Below are positions 24,844 through 33,995 of a stretch of DNA of 64,000 nucleotides, piece after piece. Where the stretch lies: assembly GCF_019633745.1 (NCBI RefSeq), contig NZ_CP037968.1:848789-912788 (forward strand), written 5' to 3'. Numbering within the stretch: the first letter of the stretch is position 1; each line of letters begins with the position of its first letter. The notes beneath the pieces were generated by a model. That model worked only from the letters and a program-made list of their open reading frames with translations. It was not told the DNA's origin and did no database searches. The DNA is from Methanofollis formosanus. Its GTDB lineage: Archaea; Halobacteriota; Methanomicrobia; Methanomicrobiales; Methanofollaceae. The position numbers and the translations under genes were made by a program.

Positions 24844-26160
24844 ATGGCAGCATATTCAGAAACCATCGATCTCTATTCAGATGACGGTAAACTGCTGAAA
24901 AGCGGTGTTACCCTCGATAAGGTCAGCCCGTTGGTGAACCCTGCGACCAGCAAGATCATCGACCTGACCAAGCGTACGATCAATGTCAACCTCGCTGGCA
25001 TTGAGAACACCCTCAAAGCCGGCAAGCTCGGCGGAGGGAAGATCAGGGGGCGTGAGCTCAACCTCCCGATCATGGAGAACAAGGAAGCCATCGTTGCCAG
25101 GATCAAGGAAATGGTCCAGGTCGAGGAGGGTGACGACACCGAGATCCTCGAGTTCAACAACGGCCAGCTCCTCCTCGTCCAGGTGCCGAGAAAGCGTCTC
25201 GACAACGCCGCCACCTACGACGCCGCGATCACCGCAGTCTCTGCGGCGACCACCTACGCGATCGTCGAGGAGTTCGACGTCGACATGTTCAACGCGTCCA
25301 CCGTCAAGGCGGCATGCTGGGGCGGGTACCCGCACACCATGGACACGAAGGGCAGCAACGTCACCTCCATCCTCAACATCCCCCAGAACAACGAAGGCCT
25401 CGGGTTTGCCCTGAGGAACATCCCGGTCAACCACTTCGTGATGATGACCGGCAGGAACTCCCTCCAGGGCGCCGCCCTCGCGGCAACCCTCGAGACCGCC
25501 GGTGAGTTCGAGATGGGCCAGGCCATCGGTGCATTCGAGCGCAACCAGCTTCTCTGCTACGCCTACCAGGGCCTCAACGCCAACAACATGGTCTACGACC
25601 TGGTCAAGGCCAACGGCGAGACCGGTACCGTCGGTACGGTCGTCCAGTCCCTGGTCGAGCGTGCGATCGAGGACAAGGTCATCGCACCGGGCAAGAAGGG
25701 CGGGTACTTCCAGTTCTACAACACCAGCGACCCGATGCTCTGGAACGCCTACGTCGCAGCCGGTTCCCTTGCCGCATCCGTCGTCAACTGTGGTGCCGGC
25801 CGGTTCGCCCAGGCGGTCTCCTCGACCCTCCTGTACTTCAACGACCTCATCGAGCACGAGACCGGCCTGCCGTCCTGCGACTTCGGTCGTATGATGGGTA
25901 CCGCCGTCGGTTTCTCCTTCTTCAGCCACTCCATCTACGGTGGCGGTGGTCCGGGTATCTTCAACGGGAACCACGTTGTGACCAGGCACGCAAACGGCGT
26001 CGCTATCCCGTGCGTCGTTGCCGCCTGTGCACTCGATGCGGGCACCCAGATGTTCTCGCCTGAAGGCTCCTCCAAGGTCATGGGCGAGACCTACGGCCAG
26101 ATCGACGTCTTCAACAAGCCGATTGACCAGATCGCCAAGGGCGTTGATCTTATTGCCTGA
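24844..26160 (+). CDS. mcrB: Methyl-coenzyme M reductase beta subunit
   Basis: Part of the nickel enzyme that releases methane from methyl-coenzyme M with coenzyme B, in a 2:2:2 complex carrying two F430. The 438 residues are full length. The active-site tyrosine (Tyr367 in Methanothermobacter) is Tyr365 in SIYGGGGPGIFNGNH. Also seen are RGRELNLPIM near the start and the C-terminal PEGSSKVMGETYG. This is the first gene of mcrBDGA. The ATG is preceded by AAAGGATGT. Confidence 0.98.
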   Translation: MAAYSETIDLYSDDGKLLKSGVTLDKVSPLVNPATSKIIDLTKRTINVNLAGIENTLKAGKLGGGKIRGRELNLPIMENKEAIVARIKEMVQVEEGDDTEILEFNNGQLLLVQVPRKRLDNAATYDAAITAVSAATTYAIVEEFDVDMFNASTVKAACWGGYPHTMDTKGSNVTSILNIPQNNEGLGFALRNIPVNHFVMMTGRNSLQGAALAATLETAGEFEMGQAIGAFERNQLLCYAYQGLNANNMVYDLVKANGETGTVGTVVQSLVERAIEDKVIAPGKKGGYFQFYNTSDPMLWNAYVAAGSLAASVVNCGAGRFAQAVSSTLLYFNDLIEHETGLPSCDFGRMMGTAVGFSFFSHSIYGGGGPGIFNGNHVVTRHANGVAIPCVVAACALDAGTQMFSPEGSSKVMGETYGQIDVFNKPIDQIAKGVDLIA

Positions 26161-26692
26161 TTCAGCCTTCCCCCAGTGCAGGATTGTCCCTCTGCGGCTC
26201 CTCTCCCCCGAGACGACGGAGCTTCTCCTCAACCAGGTCGCGGGGGTTCCGGGCGTGCGCCGGGCCGTTATCAACGGCCCCGCCCTCCCGGCCACCGTCC
26301 CATACGGCCCGGCACGGGGCACAGAGAACCCGAATACCAACAGACGGACGATCCAGGTTCGCGGCACTGAGTTTGAGATGCGGGTCCAGACCGGCATGGT
26401 CACCCTCGAAGTCGAAGACGACACCGTAGTTGAGAAGATACGCACGGCCTGCGACGAGGTCTTTACGGCATTCCCGTACACCCTCCAGACCGGCCGTCAG
26501 TTCATGAAAAGCCAGGCATCCCTGGTTGACTACGCGAAGTACGGCCCCAACGCCGACGAGTTCATCATCGGACTCACCGACCCGAGGAGAAAGGACAGCC
26601 CCGTCATCATCCCGACCGCAACACCCGACACCGATGGGGGAAGACTGTCTGATCAGACGCAGACAGAACATACTTCAAATTATTCCAATTGA
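26153..26692 (+). CDS. mcrD: Methyl-coenzyme M reductase operon protein D
   Basis: A chaperone-like protein that binds MCR during assembly and is not part of the final enzyme. The 179-residue product begins with the family pattern PDSAFPQCRIVPLRLLSPETTE and continues VPGVRRAVINGPALP and PNTNRRTIQVRGTEFEMRVQ. No ATG fits; the TTG at 26153 gives the right N-terminus and overlaps the mcrB stop by eight bases. Another TTG at 26144 is possible. The C-terminal 25 residues are polar and probably disordered. Confidence 0.92.
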   Translation: MPDSAFPQCRIVPLRLLSPETTELLLNQVAGVPGVRRAVINGPALPATVPYGPARGTENPNTNRRTIQVRGTEFEMRVQTGMVTLEVEDDTVVEKIRTACDEVFTAFPYTLQTGRQFMKSQASLVDYAKYGPNADEFIIGLTDPRRKDSPVIIPTATPDTDGGRLSDQTQTEHTSNYSN

Positions 26693-26701
26693 GGTGACAA
26701 A

Positions 26702-27466
26702 ATGGCATACACACCACAGTATGGTCCGGGAACTTCGATTGTGGCCCAGAACCGGCGCAACCAGATGAACCCCGAATACGACCTCCAGAAACTCCGTTCA
26801 GTTACTGATGAGGACGTCGTCCTTGTCCTTGGCCACCGCGCTCCCGGTGCGGCATACCCGACCGCCCACCCGCCCCTGGCCGAGCAGCAGGAACCCGCAG
26901 ACCCGATGCGCAAGCTCGTCAAGCCGACCGAGGGTGCCAAGGCCGGCGACCGTGTCAGGTACGTCCAGTTTGCAGACTCCATGTTCAACGCGCCCTCGCA
27001 GCCGTACCAGAGGACCTACGCCGAGATGTACCGCTTCCGTGCTATCGACCCCGGTACGCTCTCCGGCCGTCAGATCGTCGAGTGCCGCGAGCGTGACCTC
27101 GACCAGTACGCGAAGTTCCTTATCGAGACCGAGATGTTCGACCCGGCCACCGTGGGCCTCCGCGGTGCGACGGTGCACGGCCACTCCCTCCGTCTTGCAG
27201 AGGACGGCATGATGTTCGACGCTCTCCAGCGCTGTGTCCTCGGCGACGACGGTATCGTCAAGTACGTCAAGGACCAGGTCGGCGTCCCCCTCGACCGCCC
27301 GGTCGAAGTCGGTAAGCCGATGGACGAGGCCTGGCTCAAGGAGCACACCACCATGTTCCACTCCCTTGTCGGGACCGGGTTCCGCGAGGACGAGGAATAC
27401 ATCGAATACATCCAGCGCATCCACACGCTGAGGACCAAGTACGGCTTCATGCCCAAAGAGGAGTGA
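26702..27466 (+). CDS. mcrG: Methyl-coenzyme M reductase gamma subunit
   Basis: The 254-residue third subunit of MCR, full length, beginning [24 protein letters not shown] and containing [19 protein letters not shown], the [30 protein letters not shown] block that lines the channel, and the [28 protein letters not shown] region. It follows mcrD by nine bases with GAGGTGA as ribosome site. There is no mcrC between mcrD and mcrG. Confidence 0.98.
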   Translation: MAYTPQYGPGTSIVAQNRRNQMNPEYDLQKLRSVTDEDVVLVLGHRAPGAAYPTAHPPLAEQQEPADPMRKLVKPTEGAKAGDRVRYVQFADSMFNAPSQPYQRTYAEMYRFRAIDPGTLSGRQIVECRERDLDQYAKFLIETEMFDPATVGLRGATVHGHSLRLAEDGMMFDALQRCVLGDDGIVKYVKDQVGVPLDRPVEVGKPMDEAWLKEHTTMFHSLVGTGFREDEEYIEYIQRIHTLRTKYGFMPKEE

Positions 27467-27471
27467 TTGCA

Positions 27472-29178
27472 ATGGCAAAGATCGAGAGAGCACAGAAGCT
27501 TTTCCTCAAATCACTGAAAGAGAAGTTCCAGGGACAGGACGTCCAGTCTGAGAAGACCGAGTTCTACAAGTTCGACGGTGTTCGCCAGTCCCCGAGAAAG
27601 CGCGAGTTCATGGAAGCCACCAAGGCAATCGAAGCCAAGCGTGGTATCTCCATGTACGACCCCGAGCGCTGCCACCTTGGCGGTATCCCGATGGGTCAGC
27701 GCCAGCTGATGACCTACGAGGTCTCCGGCACCGGCACTTTCGTCGAGGGCGACGACCTGCACTTCGTCAACAACTCTGCCATGCAGCAGTTCTGGGACGA
27801 CATCCGCAGGACCGTTATCGTCGGTATGGACATGGCCCACGCCACCCTCCAGAAGAGGCTGGGCAAGGAGGTCACCCCTGAGACGATCAACGAGTACCTC
27901 CACACCCTCAACCACGCCATGCCGGGCGCAGCCGTGGTTCAGGAGCACATGGTCGAGACCCACCCGGGCCTTGTCGACGACTGCTACGTCAAGGTCTTCA
28001 CCGGTGACGACGAACTCGCCGACGACATCGAGCCCCAGTTCCTCATCAACATCGAGAAGCTCTTCCCGGCCGATCAGGCCGAGGATCTGAAGGCCGAAGT
28101 CGGCAAGTCGATGTACCAGGCAATCCACATCCCGACCATCGTCTCCAGGACGTGCGACGGCGGTACCACCTCCAGGTGGTCTGCGATGCAGATCGGTATG
28201 TCCTTCATCGCCGCGTACCGCATGTGCGCCGGTGAGGCAGCCGTCGCTGACCTGTCCTTCGCCGCAAAGCACGCCGGTGTCGTTCAGATGGCATCCATCC
28301 TGCCGGCCCGCCGTGCCCGTGGTCCGAACGAGCCGGGCGGTATCAAGTTCGGTCTCTTCTCCGATATCGTCCAGGCGAACCGGAAGTACCCCAACGACCC
28401 CGCCAAGGCATCCCTCGAGGTTGTCGGCGCAGGTACCATGCTCTTCGACCAGATCTGGCTTGGTTCCTACATGTCCGGCGGTGTCGGGTTCACCCAGTAC
28501 GCCACCGCGGCGTACACCGACAACATCCTCGACGAGTTCACCTACTACGGTATGGACTACGTCAAGGACAAGTACGGCTTCGACTACACCCAGCCAGGCC
28601 AGAACATGCTCACCCCGACCCAGGACATTGTCAACGACCTCGCCACCGAGGTTTCGCTCAATGCCATGGAGCAGTATGAGCAGTTCCCGACCATGATGGA
28701 GGACCACTTCGGCGGTTCCCAGCGTGCCGGTGTCATGGCCGCAGCCTGTGGTCTGACCTGTTCGATCAGTACCGGAAACTCCAACGCCGGTCTCAACGGC
28801 TGGTACCTCTCCATGCTCCTGCACAAGGACGCCTGGTCGAGGCTCGGGTTCTTCGGCTACGACCTGCAGGACCAGTGTGGTTCCGCCAACTCGCTCTCCA
28901 TCGAGCCCGACCGCGGTCTGATGGGCGAACTCCGTGGCCCGAACTACCCGAACTACGCCATGAACGTCGGTCACCAGGGCGAGTACGCCGCTATCGTCGG
29001 CGGTGCCCACTACGGCCGCGGCGACGCGTTCTGCTACGCTCCGCTGGTCAAGATCACCTTCGCCGACCCGTCCCTCAAGTTCGACTTCGCCGAGCCGAGG
29101 AAGGAGTTCGCAAAGGGTGCAATCCGCGAGTTCGAGCCTGCAGGCGAGCGCTCGCTCATCATCTCAGCCAGGAACTGA
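27472..29178 (+). CDS. mcrA: Methyl-coenzyme M reductase alpha subunit
   Basis: The catalytic subunit of MCR, 568 residues. By motif alignment with the Methanothermobacter enzyme, the F430 axial glutamine is Gln157 in [13 protein letters not shown]. The active-site tyrosine is Tyr343 in [11 protein letters not shown]. The thioglycine is Gly462 and the nearby Asp467 and Cys469 lie in [12 protein letters not shown]. The ARRARG and [12 protein letters not shown] segments, targets of other modifications, are intact. The start ATG at 27472 has GAGGAGTGA upstream, inside the end of mcrG. Sequence features are typical of Methanomicrobiales. A T-run follows the stop. Confidence 0.99.
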   Translation: MAKIERAQKLFLKSLKEKFQGQDVQSEKTEFYKFDGVRQSPRKREFMEATKAIEAKRGISMYDPERCHLGGIPMGQRQLMTYEVSGTGTFVEGDDLHFVNNSAMQQFWDDIRRTVIVGMDMAHATLQKRLGKEVTPETINEYLHTLNHAMPGAAVVQEHMVETHPGLVDDCYVKVFTGDDELADDIEPQFLINIEKLFPADQAEDLKAEVGKSMYQAIHIPTIVSRTCDGGTTSRWSAMQIGMSFIAAYRMCAGEAAVADLSFAAKHAGVVQMASILPARRARGPNEPGGIKFGLFSDIVQANRKYPNDPAKASLEVVGAGTMLFDQIWLGSYMSGGVGFTQYATAAYTDNILDEFTYYGMDYVKDKYGFDYTQPGQNMLTPTQDIVNDLATEVSLNAMEQYEQFPTMMEDHFGGSQRAGVMAAACGLTCSISTGNSNAGLNGWYLSMLLHKDAWSRLGFFGYDLQDQCGSANSLSIEPDRGLMGELRGPNYPNYAMNVGHQGEYAAIVGGAHYGRGDAFCYAPLVKITFADPSLKFDFAEPRKEFAKGAIREFEPAGERSLIISARN

Positions 29179-29184
29179 GATTCC

Positions 29185-29200
29185 ACGACTTCTTTTTTTT
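29185..29200 (+). terminator. T-rich terminator of the mcr operon
   Basis: Seven bases after the mcrA stop the sequence runs into CACGACTTCTTTTTTTTC, with eight consecutive T at 29193-29200. Oligo-T tracts of this kind end transcription in archaea without a strong hairpin. Confidence 0.6.
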
Positions 29201-29318
29201 CTGCACGTTCCCTCAAACGTTTGAAAGAGATGTCGTGATCTTCGAGCCACTTCTCCAGATCCCCAGCGTGTATGCGCCACATCGCGCCGCGATCCGGGCT
29301 GTGACTTGTCCATAGACA

Positions 29319-29396
29319 ATTTAAATAACCCTGGGGGCGCGCCCGTGCGCCCCTTCACCTTAGAGAGGTGATGCGGGCGTTTCTGATCTTTTCTTC
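29319..29396 (+). ncRNA. Candidate small structured RNA (weak)
   Basis: ATTTAAATA at 29319-29327 resembles a TATA box. Downstream lies a two-part stem: CGCCCG (29340-29345) with CGGGCG (29374-29379), enclosing TCACCT (29355-29360) with AGGTGA (29366-29371). A T-rich tail (TTTCTGATCTTTTCTTC) follows. A transcription start about 26 nt after the box would fall inside the outer stem, which weakens the case. No homologue is known to me, and it could simply be a hairpin. Confidence 0.25.
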
Positions 29397-29426
29397 AGCG
29401 GGTTTTGAGAATGGGTGATGAAACCA

Positions 29427-29690
29427 GGTTTGTAGGACCGGGCATGAACCCCTGGTTCAAAAATACGGGATGAACATTTCTCGTCGCCTGATCGCTCTAT
29501 TTCAAGACAGGAGAACTGGCGGAAACTTTGTTCCATCGCCGCCCCCACCCATCTTCGGTCCGTGGGGGGGTCCGGGGGTGAAACCCCCGGCGCGAGATGG
29601 CGGGGAAGATTCTGTGATTGGGGGCGGCCGGTCTGATCGATGTGCCTTCCCACACGCTCGCGTCGGAGAGGCGACTTCTCCAGAATCCGT
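29427..29690 (+). repeat. MITE-like family copy, decayed
   Basis: It starts GGTTTGTAGGACCGGGCATGA, then AAAAATACGGGATGAACATT, TCTCGTCGCCTG and a GC hairpin GTCCGGGGGTGAAACCCCCGGCG near 29570-29590, with the GCGAGATGGCGGGGAAGATT trailer. No right terminus is seen. The remaining 260 bases before the flavoprotein gene at 29954 hold no recognisable gene. Confidence 0.6.
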
Positions 29691-29953
29691 CCGTGATAGC
29701 AATTGAGGCAGGAAGGCCACGCGGAAGATACTGGCGACGAGATCGCTCAAGACGATTCCCCCCGGTCGACGAAGCAGCAGAAGAGAGGGAACCCTATTTC
29801 CCTGCCCCCGCCGACACACATCGTGCGGTGAGAATATGGCATCAGGTTATTCCTCTCTACTCTGGCACCGAACCGCCCGCCAGGGCCAATCTATCCGTTG
29901 TCTGGCATTCATCAGATCTTTGTTCCGCACGCGTTCCCTGACCGGGAGGATCG

Positions 29954-30565
29954 ATGCCTCCGCATAACCCCCACGGCATCCTCGGCGTCGGCGGCAGTCC
30001 GCGCCGCGGGGGGAACACCGACATCCTGCTCGACCGGATCCTCGAGGGCGCGGCGGCGGGAGGTGCGGAGGTGGAGGGCGTGCATCTCCGCGACTACACC
30101 CTCGAGGCCTGCACCGGATGCGAACGCTGCCGGAGGGACCTGACCTGCACCAGGTTCCTGGACGGCATGCACCTGCTCTATCCGAAACTGGAGGGGGCGG
30201 GGGGCCTGGTGATCGGGTCGCCGACCTACAACTACAATGTAACCAGCATGACCAAATCGTTCATCGACCGTCTGTATCCCTACTATATCTTCACAAAAGA
30301 GCGGCCCGGAGTATATTCAAGCCGGCTCGCCGGAGAAGGGCGCCGGGCGCTGGTCTTTTCAGTCAGCGAGCAGGCGGAGATCGGAGAGCAGGGGTTCACC
30401 CTGGAGGCGCTCTCGATGCCGCTCGAGGCCCTGGGGTACCAGGTGGTCGAACGGTTCCCGGTCACCGGGATCTTCGAGCGGGGCGCGGTGAAAGGGCATG
30501 ACGAGATCATGGACGCGGCGTATGAACTCGGACGGCGGTTCGGCCGCGGGATGGCGGCGCGATAG
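29954..30565 (+). CDS. Iron-sulfur flavoprotein / NADPH-dependent FMN reductase family
   Basis: The 203-residue flavodoxin-fold protein has GVGGSPRRGGNTDILLDRILEGA (FMN loop), the cluster motif CTGCERCRRDLTC and IGSPTYNYNVTSMTKSFIDR. It is a second Isf-type protein in this window, distinct from the one at 23579. The ATG has GGGAGGAT upstream. The C-terminal part RFPVTGIFERGAVKGHDEIMDAA matches the longer subfamily. It may serve as a low-potential electron carrier; the partner is not indicated by neighbours. Confidence 0.85.
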   Translation: MPPHNPHGILGVGGSPRRGGNTDILLDRILEGAAAGGAEVEGVHLRDYTLEACTGCERCRRDLTCTRFLDGMHLLYPKLEGAGGLVIGSPTYNYNVTSMTKSFIDRLYPYYIFTKERPGVYSSRLAGEGRRALVFSVSEQAEIGEQGFTLEALSMPLEALGYQVVERFPVTGIFERGAVKGHDEIMDAAYELGRRFGRGMAAR

Positions 30566-30725
30566 ACTTTGTAGAGTTGAGCATGAACCCTGGGTTCAAG
30601 CATATGGGATGAAAATTTCTCACCGCTTGATCGCTCTTTTTCAATCGCCGCCCCCACCTATCCTCGTCGTGGAGGGTTCGGGGGTCTCCCCCGGCGCGAG
30701 ACGGCGGTGAAGATGCTGCGATGGG
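30566..30725 (+). repeat. MITE-like family copy, shortened
   Basis: It begins ACTTTGTAGAGTTGAGCATGA one base after the flavoprotein stop, then AAGCATATGGGATGAAAATT and a GC hairpin (TTCGGGGGTCTCCCCCGGCG) at about 30688. The right end is missing. The rest of the spacer up to 30854 shows no gene. Confidence 0.6.
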
Positions 30726-30854
30726 GGACGTTCCTCTGATCTTGCGCTGCACTTTATCCTCACACCGATCGATCTCATCCTTCCTCCATCCCGGAGACCC
30801 GGTCTATGGCGCGGTGCGATAGGTCTATATGAGAGAGCGACAACTCGCCTCCCC

Positions 30855-31076
30855 ATGGTGCTGGTCACGATCGAGAGGGAGGAGTGCACGAGTTGTGCGC
30901 TCTGCTGGGAGACCTGCCCGGAGATCTTCGAGGAGAGTCCTGACGGACGCGTGCAGATCAGGGAGGAGTATCAGACCGACGGCCCGGAGGCAGGAGAGGT
31001 TCCGGACGAGATGGAGGACTGTGCAACGGACGCCGCCGACGGCTGCCCGGTGGAGATCATTCAGGTCGGGGAGTGA
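30855..31076 (+). CDS. Ferredoxin with single 4Fe-4S cluster
   Basis: The 73-residue protein carries C-x2-C-x2-C-x3-C-P (CTSCALCWETCP) in the first third and a distal C near the end (DCATDAADGCPVEII). This layout resembles Pyrococcus-type ferredoxin, in which one cluster is held by three early cysteines and the last one, and the other two cysteines form a disulfide. It likely donates electrons to the radical SAM protein encoded 37 bases downstream. A co-transcribed pair is suggested by spacing. Confidence 0.88.
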   Translation: MVLVTIEREECTSCALCWETCPEIFEESPDGRVQIREEYQTDGPEAGEVPDEMEDCATDAADGCPVEIIQVGE

Positions 31077-31113
31077 AAAGAAGAAGAGACCGCCTGCAGG
31101 GACGGAGGAGAAG

Positions 31114-32154
31114 ATGATCCCCTGCCGGCAGTGCGGGGTACGACCGGCGGCGGAGGTTATCGGGCTCTGTGCCGAGTGCCTCCGGGCGCTTCCCGTCGGA
31201 GAGGTGCCTGACGTCCACTCGCCGGTGAGGAAAAAGTTCGGCCTTCCGGCGAGGCCGCCGAAGAGCCGCGGCGGGGTGCCCTGCACCCTCTGTGCCAACG
31301 AGTGCCTGATGGGCCCCGGTGAAACAGGGTTCTGCGGGCTGCGGTGGAACGAGGGGGGGCGACTGATCACGGCGGCGCCGAAAGGGGCTGCCCTTGCGGC
31401 GACGTACTACGACCCGCTCCCCACCAACTGTTGTGCGGCCTGGTTCTGCCAGGGGTCGGGAGAGAGGGGTTCCAACCTCGCGGTCTTCTTTTATGGCTGC
31501 AACTTCGACTGTCTCTTCTGCCAGAACGCCTCGCACAAACGGGTCTGCGAGGCGCCGACGGTCCGGGAGGAGGATATGGTCGAGCAGGCGTGTGCAGCGC
31601 ATGTCAGGTGCGTCTGTTTCTTCGGCGGGTCGCCTGAACCTCAACTGCCCTTCGCCCTCCGCGTGGCCGGTCGGGTGGTTGAGGAGAGCGAGAACTCCCG
31701 CCATATCTGCTGGGAGTGGAATGGCTGCGGCCACCCCGCGCTGGTGCGGCGGGCGGCCCGGCTCTCCGCCGCCAGCGGGGGGACGGTGAAGTTCGACCTC
31801 AAGGCGTACCACCCGAACATCGGTTACGCCCTCAGCGGTGTCGGGAACAGGCGGGCGTACGAGAACTTCGCAATGGTTGCGAGGGAGGTGCCCGAGAAGG
31901 AGGTGCTGACCGCGACGACGCTCCTGGTTCCCTCCTATGTCGACGAGAAGGAGGTGACGGCAATCGCCCGCTTCATCGCGGCGATCGACCCGGAGATCCC
32001 GTACTCCCTCCTGGTCTTCCATCCCGACTTCGCCATGGCAGACCTCCCGATTACTCCTCGTTCGCAGGTGGCGGCGTGCGAGCGAGCGGCGAAGCGGTAT
32101 CTCTCACGGGTGGAGGTGGGGAACAGGCATCTGCTGATGTACGCAGGAGATTGA
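31114..32154 (+). CDS. Radical SAM protein related to AmrS/PflA
   Basis: The 346-residue protein begins with a zinc-ribbon-like head (CRQCGVRPA...CAEC), then CTLCANECLMGPGETGFCGLR, the radical SAM cluster CNFDCLFC (Cys129, Cys133, Cys136), CWEWNGCGHP and VKFDLKAYHPNIGYALSGV. This matches the AmrS relatives found in methanogens; it is a paralogue of the 22083 gene, with an additional N-terminal zinc head. The ATG at 31114 has GGAGGAG upstream. It follows the ferredoxin gene and probably uses it. Substrate unknown. Confidence 0.8.
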   Translation: MIPCRQCGVRPAAEVIGLCAECLRALPVGEVPDVHSPVRKKFGLPARPPKSRGGVPCTLCANECLMGPGETGFCGLRWNEGGRLITAAPKGAALAATYYDPLPTNCCAAWFCQGSGERGSNLAVFFYGCNFDCLFCQNASHKRVCEAPTVREEDMVEQACAAHVRCVCFFGGSPEPQLPFALRVAGRVVEESENSRHICWEWNGCGHPALVRRAARLSAASGGTVKFDLKAYHPNIGYALSGVGNRRAYENFAMVAREVPEKEVLTATTLLVPSYVDEKEVTAIARFIAAIDPEIPYSLLVFHPDFAMADLPITPRSQVAACERAAKRYLSRVEVGNRHLLMYAGD

Positions 32155-32306
32155 TCCTGAGAATCAACAGGGCCGAGATCTCGCCTATTCTGAAATCTGG
32201 AATTTCAAAATCGGCCCCTTTCCCTTTTTTCAGATCAGATTGCTGAATCCAGGATCCAAAAGTAGATATAAACAAATTTATTTTTCCGAAAAGGGCATGG
32301 TACTCT

Positions 32307-33803
32307 GTGAAACCGAGTCAGCCTCCGGCACAGGGACACCACACCCTCCTCATCATCTCTGCCATCGCCATCGCGGCCTTCATGTCCGCGCTCGACGGCA
32401 GCATCGTGAACATCGCCCTCCCGACGATCTCGGAAGCGTTCGACATCTCAACAGGCCTCGTCTCCTGGGTCTCGACGGCCTATCTGCTGGTGGTGACGAG
32501 CAGCCTGCTGATCTGCGGGAAGATCGCCGATATCAGGGGCCTCAAGAAGATCTTCCTCGTCGGGTTCGTCGTCTTCACCCTGGGATCGTTTCTCTGCGGC
32601 TTCCTGCCGGTCGCCCTCAACTCCTTCGGGGCCCTCATCGGCGCGAGGGTCGTCCAGGCGATCGGGGGAGCGATGCTCGCCGCCATCGCCCCGGCCATGG
32701 TCAGTACCTTCATCCCCATCGAAGAGCGGGGGCGGAGCATGGGCCTGGTGGTCACCTTCGCCTCCCTCGGCGCGGCAGCCGGGCCGTTCCTCGGCGGGCT
32801 CCTGACCGAGTTCCTCAGCTGGCACTGGATCTTCTTCATCAATGTCCCGGTCGGGATCGGCGCCGTCATCCTGGGCGCGCGGGTCCTCCCCCACCACCAG
32901 CCCGACGCCGGGCGGACGGCTGGGTTCGACGCACCCGGTGCGGCCCTTCTCTTCGCCGGGATGATGACCGGCGTCTTCGCCCTCAACATGGGGACCGCGA
33001 TGGGTTTCACCTCGCCGCTGATCCTGCTGGCCGCAGGCGCCGCCCTGGTCTGTGCCGCCCTCTTCGTATTCCATGAGCGGCGCGTCGAAGACCCGCTTCT
33101 CGACCTCCGCCTCTTCAGGGACCGCACCTTCCTCTATGCAAACCTGGCGGTCACCCTGATCATGATCGCCTTTGCCGGGTCCGCCTTCCTCCTCCCCTTC
33201 TTCCTCGAATATGTCAAAGGGATGCCGACCTTCTCGGCCGGGATGGTGATGACCGCCTTCTCCTTTGCGATGATGATCGGCGGCCCGGTGGCCGGGGCGC
33301 TCTTCAACCGCGTCGGCGGTCGGCGGCTCACGCTGGTCGGGGCGGTCCTGGCGGCCCTCGCGTTCGTCGTCCTCGCCGGCCTGCAGCCCGAGACCTCCGT
33401 CATCGTGGTCGCCGGGGCGCTCGGCCTCCTGGGCTTTGCGATCGGCCTCTATGTCGCCCCCAACAACACCATGGTGATGAACAAGGTCGGGGCTGAGAAG
33501 CGGGGGATGGTCTCCAGTCTCCTCAACACCGAACGCTACGGCGGGCAGTCGCTGGGGATCGTCCTCTTCGAACTGGTCCTCATCCAGGGCGTCCTCTCGA
33601 TCGTCTCGCATGCAGGCGTGACCTCCTCGTCGCTCGCTTCCGTCACCATCGACCAGAAACTCGCGGTCCTCACGGCCGGGTTCGATATGGCCTTCTGGGT
33701 CGGGGCGGCGCTCGCGGTGCTGGCGCTCGGGTTCTCGTTCCTGGTGAAGGAAGAGGAAGTGCCGGCCGAGATGGGAGAAGAGGTTCCTGCGGCGGTGGGA
33801 TGA
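32307..33803 (+). CDS. MFS drug/proton antiporter of the DHA2 (EmrB/QacA) type
   Basis: The 498-residue membrane exporter has about 14 helices. SALDGSIVNIALPTIS is the motif of helix 1 in DHA2 proteins, CGKIADIRGLKKIFLVGFVVFTLGS is motif A, GPFLGGLLTEFLSWHWIFFINVPVG is motif C, and the second half repeats the plan. The start is a GTG at 32307 (GTG AAA CCG AGT); no ATG fits better. A TATA-like AAATTTATTTT lies near 32275. The substrate is unknown. It appears to be a single gene. Confidence 0.88.
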   Translation: MKPSQPPAQGHHTLLIISAIAIAAFMSALDGSIVNIALPTISEAFDISTGLVSWVSTAYLLVVTSSLLICGKIADIRGLKKIFLVGFVVFTLGSFLCGFLPVALNSFGALIGARVVQAIGGAMLAAIAPAMVSTFIPIEERGRSMGLVVTFASLGAAAGPFLGGLLTEFLSWHWIFFINVPVGIGAVILGARVLPHHQPDAGRTAGFDAPGAALLFAGMMTGVFALNMGTAMGFTSPLILLAAGAALVCAALFVFHERRVEDPLLDLRLFRDRTFLYANLAVTLIMIAFAGSAFLLPFFLEYVKGMPTFSAGMVMTAFSFAMMIGGPVAGALFNRVGGRRLTLVGAVLAALAFVVLAGLQPETSVIVVAGALGLLGFAIGLYVAPNNTMVMNKVGAEKRGMVSSLLNTERYGGQSLGIVLFELVLIQGVLSIVSHAGVTSSSLASVTIDQKLAVLTAGFDMAFWVGAALAVLALGFSFLVKEEEVPAEMGEEVPAAVG

Positions 33804-33834
33804 CCACTGCGGGTTTTCCCCGGCCTCTTTTTTC

Positions 33835-33898
33835 GGCTTTGTAGAATTCAGCATGAACCCCGGGCTCAAGCATACGGGATGAAAAATTCTACAGAGCC
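33835..33898 (+). mobile_element. Minimal MITE-like element, 64 bp
   Basis: GGCTTTGTAGAATTC at the left and AATTCTACAGAGCC at the right form the inverted ends. Between them only the AGCATGAACCCCGGGCTCAAGCATACGGGATGAA part of the core survives. It is the shortest copy in the window and looks like an internal deletion product. It follows a T-run behind the MFS gene and could act as its terminator. Confidence 0.7.
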
Positions 33899-33995
33899 GT
33901 TTTTTGTATATTGTCAGCACATCCTCCGGCCACCGTGCCGGGGCTAAAAAAGCCGCCTGTTAAGAATTATATTGCGGAGACTACCTGTCATCCAT

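Noticed and set aside
24877..26481. 534-codon frame antisense to mcrB and mcrD
   Set aside because: Composition artefact of a highly codon-biased gene on the other strand.
29365..29430. Possible box C/D small RNA (TGATGC, CTGA, TGATGA)
   Set aside because: The order and spacing of boxes do not fit and no terminal D box follows.
32448..33920. 490-codon minus-strand frame over the MFS gene
   Set aside because: Charged low-complexity product antisense to a clear transporter and running into a MITE-like element.
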